DNA of 64,000 nucleotides from Cherax quadricarinatus (GCF_038502225.1 NC_091311.1:33855296-33919295); one strand, 5' to 3'; shown: positions 21,650 to 33,041, counted from the first letter of the stretch. Notes: generated from the sequence alone by a model not told the origin. Numbers and translations are program-made.

Positions 21650-23060
21650 TGCAGAATGGGTGTCATCTCGGGGAGGATAAAACTCTAGCACTGGCAACCC
21701 CATCCCGATGGAGGAAAACTAAATTAAAGTTAAAATGATACTTGAGGTTTTCCCAATCCCTTTCGTAATGGGAAAAATCAAAGGGATCCCGACGAGTACG
21801 GAGAAGAGAGTAAGGACGGAGGTTTGTCGAGTCTGTCACATTAGTCGGGCTAAATCAATTACATACAACCTTTGATCTAAATCGATTTTTTAATGACCAG
21901 TACAAACCCCAACCTTATACTTATTACCAGTGATATTTTCAACTCCCCGAATGACCAACAAATTTTTTGACGCTTTATTGAGACATTTTTTAAATTAGTG
22001 CATAACCTGAATACTTTGTTTTTTGGATGGCTTTTTTTGAGGGTTTTGATTTGTAAATTTGTTTATTTAAGTGTTTCAGGATTTTTTAAAAACACTTTGA
22101 GCTGCTGGCCGGGGGAAACTTCAGGGTTTAATTTGTGATTAGAAATAACAACTCATACAAATTATCTCCACCGAAACTAAATGTGGAGGTTATAGAAACT
22201 TTTTGTAAAGAATTTTAGAACTGACATAAAACCACCCCGTTCACTTTTGGGGATTGATAGGGCTCAAGCAGGGGCATTTTTATTGTTCCCCCAACCCCAT
22301 TGTCAGGATGATGAGGCTGGGGGGATTTGAGATCGTAAAGGTAAAAAATTTTCAAGAACCTTACAAAACCACTCTTTATCTTTTAAAGGATTAGGGTATC
22401 CCTTCAGAAAATCCCTTTTTTAAACACTTTTTAGCTACTGTCTCCAGTCTTATTTTTAAAACTAACCACAAAATTGTGAAATGGTTCCCATAACAAATTT
22501 TGTTCCTGGAGGAACATTGAAATTAGAAAAAATTTAGCAAACCCCCTTTCCCCCAGGGTTCGCAGAGGGATACACTTGAGGGGATTGGCCATTAGTTTCC
22601 CTTTATGTTCGCAGACACAATTTTAACTAAAGAAAAGTTGCCAAACGGGGCCCAAAAAGTATTTAATCGGTTGTTTTATAACGACCCTCCAGGTGTAACA
22701 CGGGACATGGGGAATAGTTTTAAGGGCCCATTCACGTGATGTAAATTACTAACGGATACTTTTTGGGAACCAACCCGGCTTAAAACAAATCTTTTCAGGA
22801 CAAATTTAGAGGGGTGTTTTAAGTCAGAATAAGATCTTCCGGGGAGCGGGAACCCAATCAAGAAACGGGATCGTTTTTTCTTACTGAGGAATGAAAAACC
22901 GGGGAGGAGCCCTCCGGAAAAATTAAACCCTATAACACGAATATGGGCAAGGGAGAACAACTATATCCAAATAACAAGAAAAGAAAAACACGGGAACAAT
23001 GCGAACAATTGAGTCCCAAAAGGAACGGGGATCGCATAAACTTACTACAAACGTTTAAAA
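21650..23060. other. Low-quality or highly degraded stretch
   Basis: It lies between the satellite and the RTE reading frame, with abundant inflated homopolymers, G/C-run clusters and no continuous homology I can follow. The RTE 5' part is expected here but cannot be read. Poor consensus is more likely than real sequence decay. Confidence 0.5.
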
Positions 23061-24505
23061 GGGAAGTTACAAAAAAACTTTTAATGACTGAAGCAACAGT
23101 TTTATAGAGTGAAACATATAAGTGAACAGTATTTAGATAAGGCTAAAGAGGTCTTTGTGGCATTAATGGATTTGGAAAAGGCGTATGACAGGGTGGATAG
23201 GGGGGCAATGTGGCAGATGTTGCAAGTGTATGGTGTAGGAGGTAGGTTACTGAAAGCAGTGAAGAGTTTTTACGAGGATAGTGAGGCTCAAGTTAGAGTA
23301 TGTAGGAAAGAGGGAAATTTTTTCCCAGTAAAAGTAGGCCTTAGACAAGGATGTGTGATGTCACCGTGGTTGTTTAATATATTTATAGATGGGGTTGTAA
23401 GAGAAGTAAATGCGAGGGTCTTGGCAAGAGGCGTGGAGTTAAAAGATAAAGAATCACACACAAAGTGGGAGTTGTCACAGCTGCTCTTTGCTGATGACAC
23501 TGTGCTCTTGGGAGATTCTGAAGAGAAGTTGCAGAGATTGGTGGATGAATTTGGTAGGGTGTGCAAAAGAAGAAAATTGAAAGTGAATACAGGAAAGAGT
23601 AAGGTTATGAGGATAACAAAAAGATTAGGTGATGAAAGATTGGATATCAGATTGGAGGGAGAGAGTATGGAGGAGGTGAATGTATTCAGATATTTGGGAG
23701 TGGATGTGTCAGCGGATGGGTCTATGAAAGATGAGGTGAATCATAGAATTGATGAGGGGAAAAGGGTGAGTGGTGCACTTAGGAGTCTGTGGAGACAAAG
23801 AACTTTGTCCTTGGAGGCAAAGAGGGGAATGTATGAGAGTATAGTTTTACCAACGCTCTTATATGGGTGTGAAGCATGGGTGATGAATGTTGCAGCGAGG
23901 AGAAGGCTGGAGGCAGTGGAGATGTCATGTCTGAGAGCAATGTGTGGTGTGAATATAATGCAGAGAATTCGTAGTTTGGAAGTTAGGAGGAGGTGCGGGA
24001 TTACCAAAACTGTTGTCCAGAGGGCTGAGGAAGGGTTGTTGAGGTGGTTCGGACATGTGGAGAGAATGGAGCGAAACAGAATAACTTCAAGAGTGTATCA
24101 GTCTGTAGTGGAAGGAAGGCGGGGTAGGGGTCGGCCTAGGAAAGGTTGGAGGGAGGGGGTAAAGGAGGTTTTGTGTGCGAGGGGCTTGGACTTCCAGCAG
24201 GCATGTGTGAGCGTGTTTGATAGGAGTGAATGGAGACAAATGGTTTTTAATACTTGATGTGCTGTTGGAGTGTGAGCAAAGTAACATTTATGAAGGGGTT
24301 CAGGGAAACCGGCAGGCCGGACTTGAGTCCTGGAGATGGGAAGTACAGTGCCTGCACTCTGAAGGAGGGATGTTAATGTTGCAGTTTAAAAACTGTAGTG
24401 TAAAGCACCCTTCTGGCAAGACAGTGGAGTGAATGATGGTGAAAGTTTTTCTTTTTCGGGCCACCCTGCCTTGGTGGGAATCGGCCAGTGTGATAATAAA
24501 AAAAA
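23061..24505 (+). mobile_element. RTE-type non-LTR retrotransposon, 3' part, copy 1
   Basis: It contains the reverse transcriptase frame, then a 3' untranslated region with the CAGGCCGGACTTGAGTCC block and the CGGGCCACCCTGCCTTGGTG block, ending in an A-rich GATAATAAAA tail. The same tail is found at 37500-37755 and inverted at 46249-46587. It is nested in the Tigger derivative, which resumes after 24505. Confidence 0.88.
23109..24257 (+). CDS. RTE-type reverse transcriptase, C-terminal 382 residues
   Basis: An uninterrupted frame covering the palm and thumb of a LINE reverse transcriptase. Motifs are DLEKAYDRVD (about residues 21-30), GLRQGCVMSPWLFN (about 77-90), the catalytic FADD at 127-130, and a C-terminal RWFGHVERM then RGRGRPRKGW signature typical of RTE-like elements widespread in invertebrates. 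The apparent start Met is internal. The endonuclease and fingers (present in the copy at 61.0-63.4 kb) should lie upstream but fall in an unreadable stretch. The enzyme would copy its own RNA at a nicked chromosomal site. This copy is probably dead because its 5' half is missing. Confidence 0.9.
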   Translation: MKHISEQYLDKAKEVFVALMDLEKAYDRVDRGAMWQMLQVYGVGGRLLKAVKSFYEDSEAQVRVCRKEGNFFPVKVGLRQGCVMSPWLFNIFIDGVVREVNARVLARGVELKDKESHTKWELSQLLFADDTVLLGDSEEKLQRLVDEFGRVCKRRKLKVNTGKSKVMRITKRLGDERLDIRLEGESMEEVNVFRYLGVDVSADGSMKDEVNHRIDEGKRVSGALRSLWRQRTLSLEAKRGMYESIVLPTLLYGCEAWVMNVAARRRLEAVEMSCLRAMCGVNIMQRIRSLEVRRRCGITKTVVQRAEEGLLRWFGHVERMERNRITSRVYQSVVEGRRGRGRPRKGWREGVKEVLCARGLDFQQACVSVFDRSEWRQMVFNT

Positions 24506-25385
24506 AAATTTTTTTTTTGTGAATATTTTTGGGTTTCTGGAATGGATTAATTGTATTTCCATTATTTCTTATGGGAAATATTGCTTCGAATTTCAGACTT
24601 TTCGAATTTAGAACTAGCTCCTGGAATGGATTAAGTTTGAAATTTGAGGTTCCACTGTACTGAAAATGGCTTGAAACTGAGCTCAAAGTAGCAGAAATGT
24701 TCAAGTTTTGCCAATGTTCAACAGTAACAAATGTCGTCACGAGTCTAATACGCATCAGCTGGTGGGTCTAATATACATTCACAAATGTGCTGATATTATT
24801 TATACAATTATTACAACATTTTATAACAGTAAATCTATTTTTTTGCGTGAATAAAAATTCATTATGTGAACAAAATATCAAAATGGAATTCATTTGTAAA
24901 GCCTGAAAATGTAACTAATGAACAGATGAAATGTTAGTTTAGTGCCATGAATGCCTGCATTGTTTATTCTGGACCCTATTTTGAAATTGGAATATTTTGA
25001 ACTTTGTGTTAAATTGCACAAATTACCAATTTCTGATCACTTACTGGGTAGTTGAAACAGTTGACTGGGTGATTTCTTGTGCTCATTCAATAAAATAAAA
25101 GTAATACTAGTGAAGTAGCTAAGAATTCAGTCAACTGGAATAATGTAATTGGGTTAAAATGGGAGTCAAAGTCGGCAAAATCGCCAATGTGTAAATATTG
25201 CTGACGCATCAAAATTCTCGAGAACATAATTTCATCAGTTTTCTATCAAATTTCATACTTTTTGCTTTATTACCTTCAGAAAAAGATTCTCTACCATTTC
25301 ACAAGAAAAAATAATTTTTTTTTTTAAAATTCATGGACCCTAGCTGTCACTTTGAGAGTTGGCCTCTTGACCCTGAAAGGATTAA

Positions 25386-28300
25386 GGGTAGAGTTTTTTG
25401 TTTTAAGGGTTACAGTGTCATGTTTAAGTTACATAATTATTGGGATTTAAGAATTACATTGTTCTTGGGTTAAAAGATTGCAATATTATTGGGTTAAAAA
25501 GGTGCAACTGCCCAAGATCTGTTATGGTGTCTTAATGTGGTGCTAGTGGTACACTGAGCATTAAAAGTATCAAGTTCCTCTATATAGTGCAATTTTTCAT
25601 AAATGTGACTGAAAAAATGCATCTAAAATTAAAGTACATGTATACATGTATGTGAAAAGTCTTCAGAGTAAATGGTATTCAATTTTAGATAATCATTTTC
25701 AATAACATTTATAAAAAATATTGCATTAAATAGAGGAGCTTCATAAGCGAGTTGACTGAATTTGAGATAATACTTTTTTTTTTGTCATGTAATAGCTACA
25801 CCAGGTTATTTACAGCTAAATATAACACCACACCACTAGGTTGCTATACGTATGTGCATAAGAAGGGTAGCAGCGGCAGTCTACTTATGTACTAATACAC
25901 ATGTATATGAATAAAGAGGGTGGGAATGTCGGTGACGAGCCCATGGCAGTCTCTTATCCTCGTGTACTTATCTGCGATCTCCCACCAAGGTTAGGTGACC
26001 CAAAAGAGGAAACACATGCACCACCATTCATTCACCTGATATCTTTCCTGAAGTGTGCTGGCATCACAATTCAGATGATCATCTGACTGCGACATCCCCA
26101 CCCCTGCATCAGAGTGAAGGAACTGCCCATGTCACCTACAGGATTCCCTTCATAAATATTACTATACAGTAAGTCATCTTCTAAAGCAAAACTATGCAGA
26201 GATTTTTTTCCTAAATGCAACTGAAAAAGTGCATCCCTTTTCTTTTATTTTGCATAGCTATTGAAAAAGCCTTGACAGTACAACTTGTGTGGAACATCAA
26301 GTTACATGCAGATTTTAGTAGTACAACATGTATGCGCAATGGAATTTTTCTAAAGCCATGTTGCGCCTATAAAGTTGAATGTTTGGAGAGGCTTCTCCAA
26401 TGCCACCAATGTTGCCTCAAGTTACTTTCTGAGAGTGTTGTATGCCTTACTTGGTATTTATCAAAATATTTTAGATCTTTTCATTACCCCATCTCATCTC
26501 TGGATACTAACCATGGCAACCTAAAGGAATACTAGAGATGCTAGACAAACAAACAAAAAAAGAATAAGCATGAATCTACGACAGTATTAAGTGAAGTGGT
26601 AAAGCTAGATAGTGCACCATCTGTTTCAAGGTGGTGCACTATCCATACAACTTAAAACAAAAAGAAACTAAGAGCTTATGTCATTAGTGCAGATTGTGAC
26701 CTGATGAAAGAATGTCAAGGAGGTCAATATTGCAGGGTAAGACTGACCAGAGAAGCATTACAGAATACTTGAAACATTCCAATACAACCAACTACTGACA
26801 ACTCTGCATCAACATCAACCCAGCCAAGTAGGGCTATATAAACCCAATCTACACACTTCCATGTCAACAAATAATAACTCGAATATAAAGTAAGAACTGT
26901 AGTAATTTACATAAGTAGATTATAAAAAAAAAATTGACAAATTAGGTTTCAGGAACAATCCTATTTTCCACACATTCTTCCCCTCACATACCATTAATTT
27001 CCATAAGACGCTTATTTTCACGAACATATCCTCCCACGTTATGAGAAGCTTTACTGTATCTTGAACACACCATGTGTAAGCAGTATATCCAGATATCAGC
27101 AAAACATAATAAAGTTACACGTGATCGCTTTGCCATCACCCTGTATGGTATATATATGTGGAGGGTGACAACGGCAGTGAAGTGCCCACCATAAGTGTTG
27201 CTAGCCACTCCTCTTGAGCCAGACCAACTGGCAATAATTTTAAATTAATGTCATTCTCCATGGAGAAGTACGAAGTACACATACAATGTGTACCAAAGTC
27301 TAAAAAGAGAATCAAATATTACTACAGTACTATTGAGGGTGGGAACAGTGGATGATCTGGCAATGATATACTTATCAGCCAGTTTGCTGGTAAACATTGA
27401 ATGGTGAGAGCAGTGCAAATTATGATCAATGGTGTAAAAAAATGCATCATATAAGGTGAAAAAATACTGTATGTGGAAGCAAAAAAATCATCATTTCATG
27501 TGGGAGCATTTTTAAAAGTTTGCAATTTTTTCAGTTATGCTACTGCCCAAACATTATGATGTACATATCAAATTGTACTTACAAAATGCAGTAACATTTA
27601 AGAATTAAGCTTCATTTATACTATCTGTAATACAAGATGCTTAACCGTGCTTGAGGAAAAACTGGAATACAGCCTTCCATTAATCCTCACAACAATACAG
27701 AATAAGCTGTATAAAACTAGCATATTCTGTCACTGATTTGAGTTTTCACGATTTTGTTTTCAACAATAGTCCAGAAGTTGATGGCGCTCAGAGCGAGATT
27801 TCATGAACTAAAGAAACTTACAATATTGTAGAGTATGTAACATACTGCACTATATTTTTTTTCAGCAGAAACAGAACCATATCATTACTTCTTGCTAACA
27901 ATGACAAACTCTTACATGGATAACAGACAAATTATAAAGGAAGTAGTTTTTATAAGTAATTACTAGTAATCCAATTAGGAAGTGTCATTCAATAATGAAT
28001 ATAATGCAAATTACTTTTGTACTTTATAACAAGTACATAGAGAAAAATTAAAGAAGAAAAAAAAAAAACCTCGTGCATTCATCTACAAGCAGCTCCCCAG
28101 AAAATAATACCAATTAAGAAAAAAAATACTGTATTACAAAGTTCTTTCTCTAACATGTGTATGCTAATATAGTACAGGCATCTAACATAATGACTGCTAT
28201 ACTGTTAGTGTTCTTTATGCTGTGCAGTACATACAACGGTCATAAAATAAGAACAAGATTCTGCAGTCTAGGCAATCTTCTTATGGAGCTGAGTTTCATT

Positions 28301-28482
28301 AGCTATTAGTAGTTTCCCACTGACAACTGCCTTCGGCTGGTAACAGACATCAACCACAACCACCAGCAACTTATTCTGCACTAAAGTTCACCGATTACAG
28401 CAGAAGAAAAGGATCCAACGATGGAAAAATATTTACTGATAAAAGGATGAAGATTCAATACATAAATCATTATAACACTCAC
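25386..28482 (-). other. Large intron, no gene recognised
   Basis: Mostly single-copy-looking AT-rich DNA between zinc-finger exon A and the 42-nt exon. Short frames at 25901-26086 and 26215-26535 have no known domain or splice partners. No complete transposon ends were seen. Confidence 0.55.
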
Positions 28483-28524
28483 CCAATCCTGCGTAATGTT
28501 CCCCTAGCCCGCCATTACGTGGTT
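28483..28524 (-). CDS. Small internal coding exon (42 nt) of the BTB-ZF type gene
   Basis: On the minus strand a strong acceptor (CATTTACCCTTGCAG) precedes position 28524 and a strong donor (GTGAGTG) follows 28483. The 42 nt are open in only one frame, reading 2 + 39 + 1 bases: PRNGGLGEHYAGL with split codons at both ends. The final G joins AC or AT of the zinc-finger exons as Asp. The first AA joins a G from the exon at 48526 as Glu. Being symmetric, it could be included or skipped without frame change. The Gly-rich linker composition suits a disordered spacer before the fingers. Too short for homology evidence; support is from splice sites and phase. Confidence 0.68.
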
Positions 28525-29975
28525 CTGCAAGGGTAAATGAGGTGCCATTGTAGTATAAAATATTAATGCTTAGGTAGGGACAGGTATTTGAGGAATATGT
28601 ATAATAACAAGTCAGATTAACCTTGCTGGACAGAGAGGAACCTTAGTCATTAATGACAGAAGATTATCGTTAGAACATCCTAATAAAATTGTGAAAAACT
28701 CATCCGCTTCACTGGAAAACTTTAAAATAGACTTTATATATACAGTATGGATGAGGAAATGCTAAGACAGCTGTTTACAACATGTTAGACCAAAGTTTGA
28801 CAATGTAGTAGTGGTACTTGTTCCAAACCAAACCAGACAAGAAAAGAAAGGGCAAGGAAAATGTCCAAAGGCAAGTTACAAAATGGTTCCCAAAGATACA
28901 ATAATAAGAGTTGTACAAAGAAGTTCTATTATAGTACATTTTGAAGAAGGAAAAAATTCTGTATTTGGTTTGATAAATCACAAGAGAATTCTTGGGAATC
29001 ATCATCTATTAGTTTTCCATCTAAGCTGCCAGTTTCAAACTTCCATATCACTTTCTACTCAGTTTGGCCTTGTTTTGTCTTCCATTTTAATAGATTCCCA
29101 TTTTTATGTTGAACTGGGTCTGTCCTGATGGCAGAGATCCCATTTCTGAAATCAGACATAACAGATGGTATAAGTGGCAGGCTTCAGGGTTCACTGAATT
29201 AAGTACAGAAAAACATTTTTCATTCTTCAAATCCTAATAGCATTCTGAACAAAAGTTCCAAGGAACCACTCACTGGAAACAATTAAGAATGGATGTTTTG
29301 TCACAAACCGTCGAGAGCTGCATGGCCAGAATGCATCAGCAGAAAATTTCTTACCATATCCTGAGCAAAGCTCTACATCCTGGGAATAGGTGGTAAATAT
29401 TTCCACCTCTCTGACAGGCTGAAAAGTTCTGGCCATCAAATGTGTTCACTCAATCAAGATTAACATTCGACATACATGAGCATCTTTGCACAATTACTGG
29501 CAAAAAACACATACAGTAATTACTTATTTGAAGCATTAATAGTAAAGCAAAGTACATGGTGTCCCATATTTAGTATTTATCACTTTTTTTTTTTTAAGTT
29601 CCCAGTCGTTCTAGTAATTATCACTTCTTGCTGTTAACTTATTAAATTCCTCTACCACCCTGCTTATAAAGAAATTTATAGCATCCTTTCAGCACCTCTT
29701 CTTTCTACAGTAGTGTAGTACTTTATTTCAAGCATTCAAAATCAATTTTATTTCAGCAGTATGTCTTCCATACTATAACAGCCAATAAAACCATAAAAAT
29801 CATCCAAGAAAACACCTCAAAGTTGATATTTTAAACCAAAGACAGGGTCAGAGGTTTTCTTTCCCAATCATGCACTGGGCAGAAGAAAACCTCTGGTTGT
29901 GCATACTCACCACATAAACCCATTCTCTCATGTCTAGTCCAAATTTACTATTCACAACACATATGAAGGTACTGT
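28525..29975 (-). other. Intron, no gene recognised
   Basis: AT-rich. A 70-codon minus-strand frame at 29227-29439 contains a donor-like site at about 29364 but in the wrong phase for the zinc-finger gene, and matches no family I recognise. Confidence 0.5.
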
Positions 29976-30186
29976 TTAACCCTTTCGGGGTTTCGGCCGT
30001 ACTAGTACGGCTTACGCGCCAGTGTTTTTGACGTACTAGTACGCATAAATTCTAGCGCCTTCAAATCTTGCGGGAAAAGGCTGGTAGGCCTAGGTGTGAG
30101 AGAATGGGTGTGTGGGGTTGGTGTGCGCGGTAGAAAAAAAATATGGGACCCTGTGGCACATTGTGGGAACGCCATTTTAGTAGACC

Positions 30187-30579
30187 TTGTTCACCATGCC
30201 TCGCAGTAAGAAGCTCCTCACTCCTCGGCGAATTGGGACACTTTTGTTCCCCAGTGACAGTTCTAATACAGATGGAAGTGCCAGTGAAGATAAGTTTCAA
30301 GGCTTTGGTGAGGTTGTGACCAAAACTAATAACCATAATATCGGTAATAGTGAGGAAAACCCAGACGACCCTCAGCCTTCCACCTCTGCTGCTGGGCCGT
30401 CTTGTTCACGTTCAGTTGTACCAGAATCAAAGAGGAAACTCCTATTTTCCCAAATCCTTGACTCAGATGTGAGCATTGGTGATGATAGTGATAGTGAATA
30501 TGAACTACAAGCTCTTGAAACCAATTCCTGTAGTGATAGTGAAGTGGAATATTCTCCAGTGAAGTGTCAGCACAGTATA
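30187..30579 (+). pseudogene. piggyBac transposase, N-terminal part
   Basis: It starts MPRSKKLLTPRRIG and continues as an acidic, Ser-rich, disordered N terminus (DSDVSIGDDSDSEYE) typical of piggyBac-family proteins. The frame stops where the Tigger enters at 30580. It resumes in the same frame at 33042 (RRYMCSGSVPYAI) if a TATA duplication is discounted. Confidence 0.85.
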
Positions 30580-30853
30580 CAGTGGACCCTCAACCAGCGA
30601 TGGCATCGATTAACAATAAATCTGACTAGCGATACATTTTAACGCAAAAATTTTGCCTCGACTAGCGCTTAAAAACCCGACCAGCGCTATTCGTTCCATA
30701 CGAGACGCGTCCACTTTGGCCTGAGTGCGCCTCACTTGTCCCGTGGGTGCCAGTGTTTACAAGCCAGCCACCGCGGTCACTTCCAAACATACAACTGGAA
30801 CATTTCATATTATCACAGCCTTTGTAGTGATTGCACCTGCAAAATAAGTCACC

Positions 30854-32068
30854 ATGGGCCCCAAGAAAGCTTCTAGTGCCAACCCTACAGCAAAAAGGGT
30901 GAGAATTACTATGGAGATGAAGAAAGAGATCATTGCTAAGTATGAAAGTGGAGTGCATGTCTCTGAGCTGGTCAGGTTGTATAATAAACCCCAATCAACC
31001 ATCGCTACTATTGTGGGCAAGAAAACGGCAATCAAGGAAGCTGTTCTTGCCAAAGGTGCAACTATGTTTTCGAAACTGAGATCGCAAGCGGTAGAAGATG
31101 TTGAGAGACTCTTATTGGTGTTGATAAATGAGAAACAGATAGCAGGAGATAGCATCTCTCAAATGATCATATGTGAAAAGGCTAGGAAGTTGCATGACGA
31201 TTTAATTAAAAAAATGCCACCAACTAGTGATGTGAGTGAATTTAAGGCCAGCAAAGGTTGGTTTGAGAGATTTAAGAATCGTAGTGGCATTCGTAGTGTG
31301 ATAAGGCATGGTGAGGCTGCCAGTTCGGACCACAAAGCGGCTGAAAAATATGTGCAGGAATTCAAGGAGTACATAGACAGTGAAGGACTGAAACCTGAAC
31401 AAGTGTTTAATTGTGACGAAACGGGCCTGTTTTGGAAGAAAATGCCAAGCAGGATGTACATTACTCAGGAGGAAAAGGCACTCCCAGGACATAAGCCTAT
31501 GAAAGACAGGCTTACTCTGCTGATGTGTGCCAATGCTAGTGGTGATTGCAAAGTGAAGCCTTTATTGGTGTATCACTCTGAAACTCCCAGTGTGTTCCGG
31601 AAAAACAATGTCGTCAAGGCTAATTTGTGTGTGCTGTGGAGGGCAAATAGTAAGGCATGGGTCACTAGGGACTTTTTCTATGACTGGTTACACCATGCAT
31701 TTGCCCCCAATGTGAAAAATTACCTAATTGAAAAGAAATTAGACCTTAAGTGCCTCCTGGTATTAGACAATGTTCCTGGTCATCCTTCAGACTTGGCAGA
31801 GCTACTTTCTAGGGACATGAGCTTCATTAAGGTGAAGTTTTTGCCTCCTAATACCACTCCTCTCCTGCAGCCCATGGACCAGCAGGTCATTTCCAACTTC
31901 AAGAAACTGTACACAAAAGCTATGTTTGAAAGGTGCTTTGTAGTGACCTCAGAAACTCATCTGACTCCAAGAGAGTTTTGGAAAGATCATTTTACCATCC
32001 TCAATTGTGTAAACATTATAGGTAAGGCTTGGGAGGAAGTGACTAAGAGGACCTTGAACTCTGCTTGA
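30854..32068 (+). CDS. Tigger/pogo transposase (DDD), cut by one stop codon
   Basis: 404 residues from MGPKKASS. Residues about 15-60 form a pogo-type helix-turn-helix, about 75-145 a CENP-B-like helix-turn-helix (KASKGWFERFKNRSG), and about 180-345 the DDE-superfamily catalytic core. Acidic residues are seen at D188 (CDETGLFW), D305 (LVLDNVPGH) and D342 (LLQPMDQQ). It would cut and paste the element at TA sites in the nucleus. The frame ends at TGA in NSA-stop-KKL. The related copy at 57738 reads Trp there, so this is a TGG-to-TGA change that removes a C-terminal tail of about 170 residues continuing at 32069-32640. The catalytic core is otherwise complete. Confidence 0.93.
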   Translation: MGPKKASSANPTAKRVRITMEMKKEIIAKYESGVHVSELVRLYNKPQSTIATIVGKKTAIKEAVLAKGATMFSKLRSQAVEDVERLLLVLINEKQIAGDSISQMIICEKARKLHDDLIKKMPPTSDVSEFKASKGWFERFKNRSGIRSVIRHGEAASSDHKAAEKYVQEFKEYIDSEGLKPEQVFNCDETGLFWKKMPSRMYITQEEKALPGHKPMKDRLTLLMCANASGDCKVKPLLVYHSETPSVFRKNNVVKANLCVLWRANSKAWVTRDFFYDWLHHAFAPNVKNYLIEKKLDLKCLLVLDNVPGHPSDLAELLSRDMSFIKVKFLPPNTTPLLQPMDQQVISNFKKLYTKAMFERCFVVTSETHLTPREFWKDHFTILNCVNIIGKAWEEVTKRTLNSA

Positions 32069-32137
32069 AAAAAACTGTGGCCAGAATGTGTAGACAAAAG
32101 AGATTTTGAAGGGTTTGAGGCTAACCCTGAGAATCCT

Positions 32138-32640
32138 ATGCCAGTTGAGGAATCCATTGTGGCATTGGGGAAGTCCTTGGGGTTGGAGGTTAGTGGGGAG
32201 GATGTGGAAGAGCTGGTGGAGGAGGACAATGAAGAACTAACCACTGATGAGCTGCTAGATCATCTTGAACAGCAAGAGGGCAGACCTGAGGAAACTGCTT
32301 CGGAGGAGGGGATAGAGAAATTGAAGAAGTTGCCTACTTCTAAGATTAAGGAAATGTGTGCAAAGTGGCTTGAAGTGCAAACCATTTTTGATGAAAATCA
32401 CCCTGACACAGCTACTGCAAGCCGTGTTGGCAACCTGTACACTGACAATGTTGTGAACCACTTTAGGAAAGTCATAAAGGAACGAGAGGTACAGGTATCT
32501 ATGGACAGATATGTTGTGCGACAGAAGTCCAGTGACTCTGATGCTGGTCCTAGTGGCATTAAAAGAACAAGGGAAGTAACCCCAGAAAAATACTTGCTAC
32601 CTCAAGTGCTAAGAAGATCAACGGTCTCCCCTCCTCCCAT
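32138..32640 (+). pseudogene. Tigger transposase C-terminal tail after nonsense codon
   Basis: Same frame as the catalytic part, separated only by the TGA. It has an acidic segment (DVEELVEEDNEELTTDEL), a helical SKIKEMCAKWLEVQ region, NVVNHFRKVIKEREVQ, then DAGPSGIKRTREVTPEK. The usual final MEGDSPSKH is lost because the coding end is altered near 32610-32640. The role of the tail is unknown. Confidence 0.8.
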
Positions 32641-32673
32641 CCCATCAATCATCACCAGATCTTCAATAAAGGT

Positions 32674-32807
32674 GACTCAAGAAATCGTAATGACACGATT
32701 GCAAACAAACCATACCCCCGGCCGGGATTGAACCCGCGGTCATAGAGTCTCAAAACTCCAGCCCGTCTATGACCGCGGGTTCAATCCCGGCCGGGGGTAT
32801 GGTTTGA
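32674..32807. mobile_element. Foldback tRNA-related SINE, copy 3
   Basis: 134-bp insertion with a 13-bp duplication CTTCAATAAAGGT (32661-32673, 32808-32820) in the 3' region of the Tigger. It starts with CGTAATGACACGATTGC as in copies 1 and 2. Two near-perfect inverted halves carry GGTTCAATCCC. It could fold into a long hairpin. Confidence 0.87.
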
Positions 32808-33041
32808 CTTCAATAAAGGTAAGTGTCATGTAACTGTGCATGTCTTCTTCAGTTTGTGTGTATTAAAATTAATATTTCATGTGGTAAATTTTTTTTTTTT
32901 CAATACTTTGGGGTGTCTTGCACGGATTAATTCGATTTCTCATATTTCTTATGGTGAAAATTAACTTGACTAACGATTATTTCGATTAACGATGAGCTCT
33001 CAGGAACGGATTAATATCGCTGGTTGAGGGTCCACTGTATA

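Larger units (their letters stand above)
20234..24657 (+). mobile_element. Tigger/pogo deletion derivative with internal satellite, copy 1
   Basis: TA at 20232-20233 and 24658-24659 flanks inverted ends CAGTGGAACCTCAAA. It keeps the leader, the start MGPKKLTSGTP at 20504 and about 45 codons of helix-turn-helix, then jumps into a tandem array derived from the transposase tail (20639-21640). An RTE retrotransposon later landed inside. A sister copy with the same deletion junction lies at 50962-54112. Confidence 0.87.
17496..25381 (+). mobile_element. piggyBac-type MITE split by four levels of insertion
   Basis: TTAA at 17492-17495 begins CCCTCTCAGGGTCC, and the far end (GACCCTGAAAGG then ATTAA) lies at 25381-25385. 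The nearly intact relative at 58578-59645 matches 17496-17729, 18031-18110, 20192-20233 and 24658-25381 in order. That proves one old element cut apart by a retroposon (17730-18030), a TA-flanked element (18111-20191) and a Tigger derivative (20234-24657). No transposase gene is carried. Confidence 0.85.
30580..33037 (+). mobile_element. Tigger/pogo transposon, nearly full-length
   Basis: 2458 bp with inverted ends CAGTGGACCCTCAACCAGCG, inserted within the piggyBac transposase gene. TATA rather than just TA stands on both sides. It carries a transposase frame (30854-32068) and a tail frame (32138 on), and a SINE sits in its 3' region (32674-32807). It is the best-preserved DNA transposon in the window. 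Confidence 0.93.

Noticed and set aside
23288..24287. Minus-strand frames opposite the RTE reverse transcriptase
   Set aside because: They are shadows of the coding strand; identical shadows appear opposite the other RTE copies.
25901..26535. Plus-strand frames of 61 and 106 codons
   Set aside because: No recognised domain, no splice context, and on the strand opposite the only host gene seen.
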